Source: Thiofilum flexile DSM 14609
Lineage (GTDB): Bacteria > Pseudomonadota > Gammaproteobacteria > Thiotrichales > Thiotrichaceae
DNA length: 64,000 bases
Assembly: GCF_000380185.1 (NCBI RefSeq)
Contig: NZ_KB904758.1
Location: forward strand, 124,001 to 188,000
Reading direction: 5' to 3'
The position numbers and the translations under genes are program-made. A model generated the notes under the pieces. That model was not told the DNA's origin, ran no database searches, and was given only the letters and a program-made list of their open reading frames with translations. How positions within the stretch are numbered: the stretch's first letter is position 1; each line of letters begins with the position of its first letter. This document shows, one piece after another, positions 60,306-64,000 of the stretch.

Positions 60306-60668
60306 CTAAACCGATTTAAGCCTTTGTACCTCTGTTAACGTTAGCCCCGCAATACGCGCAATCTCAGTTTCGGGTAAAATACCTAGCTGCAATAAATTCA
60401 GTGCTATTGCTTGGGCTGTTTTTAATGCCCCGATTTGTTCGCCTTTCTCTAAGCCAATTTTCTCTCCCTTCTCTAAGCCAATTTTTTCACCCTTTTCCAA
60501 ACCAATTTTCTCGCCTTCCACTAAGCCTATTTTTTTTCCATCTAAGCGTGAGGTTTCGTGGGTACTCATAAAATCTCGATAGTCTTTTAAACTGCTTTCA
60601 TAGCCTAAACGTTCATTAGCGGGTAATTGAGCAATTTTCATCAGGGGATTGAGGTAGACATCGCTCAT
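60306..60668 (-). CDS. Rpn nuclease paralogue lacking the nuclease domain (stand-alone C-terminal domain)
   Basis: The first nine residues (MSDVYLNPL) and the last ~110 match the full-length Rpn at 62189-63154, but residues 10 to about 203 of that protein are missing. The joint is in frame and creates a new Met codon (60639-60641) before KIAQLP. What remains is KDYRDFMSTHE, five octads of the type GEKIGLEK, and a C-terminal helix-turn-helix-like end (ETEIARIAGLTLTEVQRL). The start region and 22 bases ahead of it are nearly the same as in the long copy, so it is probably expressed in the same way. It could be an inhibitor of the long protein, or a deletion remnant. Confidence 0.75.
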   Translation of the reverse strand: MSDVYLNPLMKIAQLPANERLGYESSLKDYRDFMSTHETSRLDGKKIGLVEGEKIGLEKGEKIGLEKGEKIGLEKGEQIGALKTAQAIALNLLQLGILPETEIARIAGLTLTEVQRLKSV

Positions 60669-60748
60669 ACACATGCTCTAGAGGTGGGTTGTTATCCCTT
60701 TATTATAGTGAATATCCCTATAGAGCGCGAGTAAGCCTCTGGATACTT

Positions 60749-61471
60749 TTATCGGGAGCAACGAAAGTTCTGATCAATCGCCACATAGGGGTCTTGTCCC
60801 TCGACTATCACCCACGTTTTACCTCGACTCGATGCGTCTGAACGATAAACCTCAATATAATCGGGACGATACTGATACCCTCCTCCCATAAAGCTCCAGT
60901 TACTATGACATCTCACGTCGATAGGTTTTTGAGTATAACGACTGGGCGCATTGCCTTTAGTAATGGTTTCAATCCGACGTTTAGCCGCTGCTTCTTTTTT
61001 CCATATCCTGACCTGATACGCATGATCGGCTATGAGTACTTGAGGAGCTTTATTACCCATTTGCTGGACTATCCAAAAAGGTTTGCTTTGAGAGGAGGTA
61101 GGCTTACTACAGGCATTCGTAGGGGTGAATAAGTACTCCTGTGTAGAGTTTTGATCATCTAGTTCAATATTAACACCTATCCATTGGCAGTTTTCTATAT
61201 TAGGAATTTTTTTATTAATAGTATCTGGGGTTTTTTTAATGTTAGCCCGTATCGCTGCTTTTTGCTGAGGAGTGGGCTGAATAATAGGTAAACCGAGTGC
61301 TTTATACTCAGTTGATTCTAATCTTGGATTCGCTAAATCGAGTGTAGGCACATTTTTTAATTTATTAAAAAGACTAGGGCTTAAGCTATTTTGCTCAGCA
61401 TAACTATTGTGGGCTAGGCATGACATTAATAAGAGAAAGGTACTGGTTTTTAGAGTGATCATACGTTTCAT
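60749..61471 (-). CDS. Exported protein, distant member of the same unrecognised family (copy C)
   Basis: A signal peptide (about residues 1-25, ending SYA-EQ) leads a 240-residue protein. CQWIGVNIELDDQNSTQEY (about residues 95-113) and the following Cys match the pattern C-x2-x-G-[IV]-x-[FI]-x-[IL]-D-[ND]-x3-T-x-E-[WY] of the genes at 59471 and 63316. The N-terminal ~80 residues are unlike theirs, and two further Cys occur near the C-terminus. Function unknown. Confidence 0.7.
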   Translation of the reverse strand: MKRMITLKTSTFLLLMSCLAHNSYAEQNSLSPSLFNKLKNVPTLDLANPRLESTEYKALGLPIIQPTPQQKAAIRANIKKTPDTINKKIPNIENCQWIGVNIELDDQNSTQEYLFTPTNACSKPTSSQSKPFWIVQQMGNKAPQVLIADHAYQVRIWKKEAAAKRRIETITKGNAPSRYTQKPIDVRCHSNWSFMGGGYQYRPDYIEVYRSDASSRGKTWVIVEGQDPYVAIDQNFRCSR

Positions 61472-61692
61472 GATTATTTTATGACCTTAGTTCAGTTAAC
61501 TATACTATGATAACTCGATAGTGTAATAGATTATCGTATAAACACCTAGAAAATTGATTGATTAATACTCTAGACTAATTTTATGCAATCTCAACAAATA
61601 CTGCACAAAAAACAAGAAGGAAATTCAATTTTTATATAGATAATCCCAATACTCTAACGTAGCAATAGCAAATAATATAAGGTAATCAGGTC

Positions 61693-62112
61693 ATGTTAAT
61701 ACTCAAAAAAACTCTAAAATGGCTCATGCGCTTAGTGCTGGTATTGACTCTAGGATTAGTCCTATTCCTCATTGCTTGTAAAATTGCAGTGGACTATAGC
61801 CCTATTATAAGCCATAAGATATTTAATCCTGCTAAAACCTGTTATCTCAATATCTATAAAATAACTACAGCGGATAAGCCGTTGCGTAGTTTTGATGGGT
61901 TTGCAAGTGGCCTTATTCAATTGACTAGGGGTAGTATAGTTTATCGAATTTATACTCAAGATCATAAATTAATAGCCACTACAGAGTGGAGATTGTTCGA
62001 TCAATTAACAATGCTTGAGGCACCGCACTGGATTGGAAATGCTACCTTACTTTATGATGGCAGGCATGGTTATGAGCAATTTTTACTTCCCGACTGTGGA
62101 ATTAAAAAATAA
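61693..62112 (+). CDS. Small membrane-anchored protein of unknown function
   Basis: A 139-residue protein with one long N-terminal membrane segment (about residues 11-32), a Cys at residue 29 and a soluble part of about 100 residues facing the periplasm with Cys at about 50 and 135. I do not recognise it. A GTAATC-spaced weak ribosome site precedes the ATG. The surroundings are AT-rich and hold paralogous exported proteins. Confidence 0.6.
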   Translation: MLILKKTLKWLMRLVLVLTLGLVLFLIACKIAVDYSPIISHKIFNPAKTCYLNIYKITTADKPLRSFDGFASGLIQLTRGSIVYRIYTQDHKLIATTEWRLFDQLTMLEAPHWIGNATLLYDGRHGYEQFLLPDCGIKK

Positions 62113-62188
62113 ACGCCTCACTAGATGCGCTGCTTAATAATAACGATAGAGAGGCATACCATGGCCTCTTGTTTATACGAGTGCTTTG

Positions 62189-63154
62189 CTAAGCCGATTT
62201 AAGCTGTTGCACCTCTTCTAAAGTCAGCCCTGCAATACGCGCAATCTCGGTTTCGGGTAAAATACCTAGCTGCAATAAACTCAGTGCTATCGCTTGAGCT
62301 TTTTGCAAGGCTCCTGCCTCAATTCCTAACTGTTTTCCTTTCTCCAAACCGATTTTCTCTCCCTGCTCTAATCCCTTCTCTAAGCCGATTTTCTCACCCT
62401 TTTCCAAGCCAATTTTCTCCCCCTCCACTAACCCTATTTTTTTTCCATCCAAGCGCGAGGTTTCGTGGGTACTCATAAAATCTCGATAGTCTTTTAAACT
62501 ACTTTCATAGCCTAGGCGCTCGCTCGCCGGTAATTGCGCGATTTTAGCAATACCAAATAAACGCTGAAACACCTCATCGGTGAGTTGGCTGGGGATTTGC
62601 TCTAATTCGTGTAAATGCTTAAACACATAAAACCATTTGTCTTGTAGCGTTCTTAGCTCATGGGCTTGTAATTGAAAGCGGGGGAGGACTAAATAGATAA
62701 AATTGAGTTTCTCGTAGAATAAAATATTATCCTGATCTTTAAGCTGAGCATGGTAATAGACCTTGGTTTGATCATCATCAATCAAAAAGTCCAAGATACC
62801 AATAGTGTAGACGGCCGCGAGTTTGTAATTCCAATCCCCACGGATCGCTTGTTCTTGAATCGGGAAAGTCGCGTAATAGATACTCCGATCTTTGAAAAAG
62901 ATTTGTTTGATGCGTTGTAATTCGACAATAAAGCGCTCACCGGAGGGGCTAATACAGTTCAGATCAAATATCGCTTTGCGGTCAATGGCACTGCGGCCTT
63001 GATATTCATTTTTGGTGTAACTCAGGTCTTGTACTTGATGATGTGCGGGTAAGAACGTATTCAAAAAACTGATCAACAAATCCTTATGGGGTTCCTCCCC
63101 AAACAGCTTTTTAAAGCCAAAGTCCGTCAGGGGATTGAGGTAGACATCGTTCAT
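62189..63154 (-). CDS. Rpn family PD-(D/E)XK nuclease (recombination-promoting nuclease/putative transposase)
   Basis: A 321-residue protein with the family's opening NPLTDFGFKKLFG, the catalytic core D64-x13-E78-L-Q80 (FDLNCISPSGERFIVELQ), and AIRGDWNYKLAAVYTIGILDF. After residue 200 come KDYRDFMSTHE, a run of Glu/Lys/Gly octads (GEKIGLEK) and a C-terminal ETEIARIAGLTLEEVQQL segment. Rpn proteins are DNA endonucleases; E. coli members are toxic phage-defence nucleases controlled by an internal C-terminal product. The gene is divergent from copy B of the exported family. Confidence 0.88.
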   Translation of the reverse strand: MNDVYLNPLTDFGFKKLFGEEPHKDLLISFLNTFLPAHHQVQDLSYTKNEYQGRSAIDRKAIFDLNCISPSGERFIVELQRIKQIFFKDRSIYYATFPIQEQAIRGDWNYKLAAVYTIGILDFLIDDDQTKVYYHAQLKDQDNILFYEKLNFIYLVLPRFQLQAHELRTLQDKWFYVFKHLHELEQIPSQLTDEVFQRLFGIAKIAQLPASERLGYESSLKDYRDFMSTHETSRLDGKKIGLVEGEKIGLEKGEKIGLEKGLEQGEKIGLEKGKQLGIEAGALQKAQAIALSLLQLGILPETEIARIAGLTLEEVQQLKSA

Positions 63155-63315
63155 GGGCTTGCTCTAGAGGTGGGTTGTTATTCTTTATATTATAATAAAG
63201 CTCCTAGAGAAGTGCGAGTATCCTCCTCTCCATTGCATCATGATTGGGGTGATGAGGATTTAACGAAACCTCATCTCTTCTTTTTTATTTTCAGTAGTAA
63301 TAAAGGTAAAGGACT

Positions 63316-64000
63316 ATGACTCAATCAATCCACCGTTTAGCAAAAAGCTTAATTATAAATTTATTGGTTATTTTTCCTGCTATAGGAAGTACCGCATCAG
63401 AAGATCCTATTGATGCTCCCGCTTTTAGTTTTTTTACACAATATAGCGGGGATAAAATCATAGATGCTAGCATTAGCATCTATGATAAAAAAAACAAACC
63501 AAAAGAATCTATTGGGATAAACTTAACTGTCCCCTTGCCTGCAAATATTAAGCAAGCCTTATTTTCTCCAAATACTCAAAATCCGTTCAAAAAAGCATAT
63601 GCTGTATTTTATAACTCAAATAACTTTAAACAACTAAAAACCTGTCCTTTCATAGGTATTAATTTTAATATTGATAATAACTTGAAAACTGAGGAGTGGT
63701 ATATTACGACACCAGCAACAGGATGTATCAAAGACCAACCTGATTTAAGTTACAGCAACTCTGTTACTCACAACTGGATTCTTCAACAGGATGAAAAAGG
63801 TAGTTTTAAAATACTAATGGAAAGTGATGATGCTTTAATGATTGATCTTGCTACTCCTCAAAGTACCTATAAGCCATTAGATACTATTCATAATGTGATG
63901 AGATTTATGCCTAAATCCACACTAGGATGTGGTGATGTCTATATCAAATGGCGTTATAATAATACAAAAAAACAATATCAATATATATTTTATAATCCAC
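63316..64000 (+). CDS. Exported protein of the unrecognised family (copy B), cut by the window end
   Basis: From ATG at 63316 an open frame runs to the window edge (228 codons). It has a signal peptide (ending near ASTASED) and CPFIGINFNIDNNLKTEEWYI, followed by a second Cys, and later STLGCGDVYIKWRYNN. It is clearly related to the gene at 59471 over nearly its whole length (KQALFSPNTQNPFKKAYAVFY against KQNLFSPTTLNPFKSAYAVFY). Function unknown. It lies divergent from the full-length rpn gene. Confidence 0.8.
   Translation, partial: MTQSIHRLAKSLIINLLVIFPAIGSTASEDPIDAPAFSFFTQYSGDKIIDASISIYDKKNKPKESIGINLTVPLPANIKQALFSPNTQNPFKKAYAVFYNSNNFKQLKTCPFIGINFNIDNNLKTEEWYITTPATGCIKDQPDLSYSNSVTHNWILQQDEKGSFKILMESDDALMIDLATPQSTYKPLDTIHNVMRFMPKSTLGCGDVYIKWRYNNTKKQYQYIFYNP

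Noticed and set aside
60420-60545. Tandem 24-base units as a CRISPR array
   Set aside because: The units are contiguous without spacers and encode in-frame Glu/Lys/Gly octads of the rpn product.
62189-63154. Active transposon marked by a 'transposase' gene
   Set aside because: Rpn proteins are often labelled transposases, but no terminal inverted repeats or target duplications are visible around either copy; it is a nuclease family.

Overview
The window is a mostly chromosomal, gene-dense stretch of a gammaproteobacterium of moderate G+C. The order rnfABCDGE-nth, the pairs dnaG-rpoD, gltBD and cmoAB, and minCDE, mfd, glnS and pcnB-folK all fit a free-living Gammaproteobacterium. The general look of the proteins recalls Thiotrichales (Thiothrix/Thiolinea-like), but that placement is only an impression.

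Layout. 1-6108: Rnf electron-transport operon (the end of rnfA, then BCDGE) running into nth, a DUF1841 gene and a glycine-zipper lipoprotein. 6161-13852: M20 amidohydrolase, an unknown protein, a ceramidase-like membrane protein, an SH3 protein, a membrane protein with an LEA-like repeat tail, a class V aminotransferase, pyrC and a CorA-type transporter. 13895-17760: tRNA-Ile2(CAU), rpoD and dnaG. 17919-24022: gltBD. 24050-31026: small membrane protein, aqpZ, a gene-poor stretch with pseudoknot-type pairing, a GNAT, folK, pcnB, rimI, a type 4-like uracil-DNA glycosylase and leuA. 31279-35648: pssA, a 2OG-Fe(II) dioxygenase, then the SDR-cmoA-cmoB operon. 35890-38649: a secreted helical-repeat protein and an AGCS symporter. 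38805-44039: a five-gene lipid cluster resembling E. coli ynbABCD with an added acyltransferase. 44112-48004: gph-rmuC followed by a MotA/ExbB-like and MotB-like pair. 48177-50615: thioredoxin-like protein and minCDE. 50795-52145: a Sel1-repeat gene split by a one-base frameshift. 52293-59268: mfd, GC-rich repeats, an Hsp31/HchA-like protein, a UPF0303 protein, a long hairpin and glnS.

59471-64000 is accessory in character. It has three members of an unrecognised exported-protein family, a full-length Rpn (PD-(D/E)XK) nuclease gene, and a second rpn copy that has lost its nuclease domain in frame but keeps the C-terminal domain. Because E. coli Rpn nucleases are inhibited by an internally encoded C-terminal product, the short copy looks like a separately encoded version of that inhibitor. 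This is the most interesting candidate here. Next come the RmuC/rotary-motor-like operon, the ynb-like lipid pathway and the possible structured RNA upstream of aqpZ.

All functions are read from motifs, remembered family resemblance and gene order. No database search was run.
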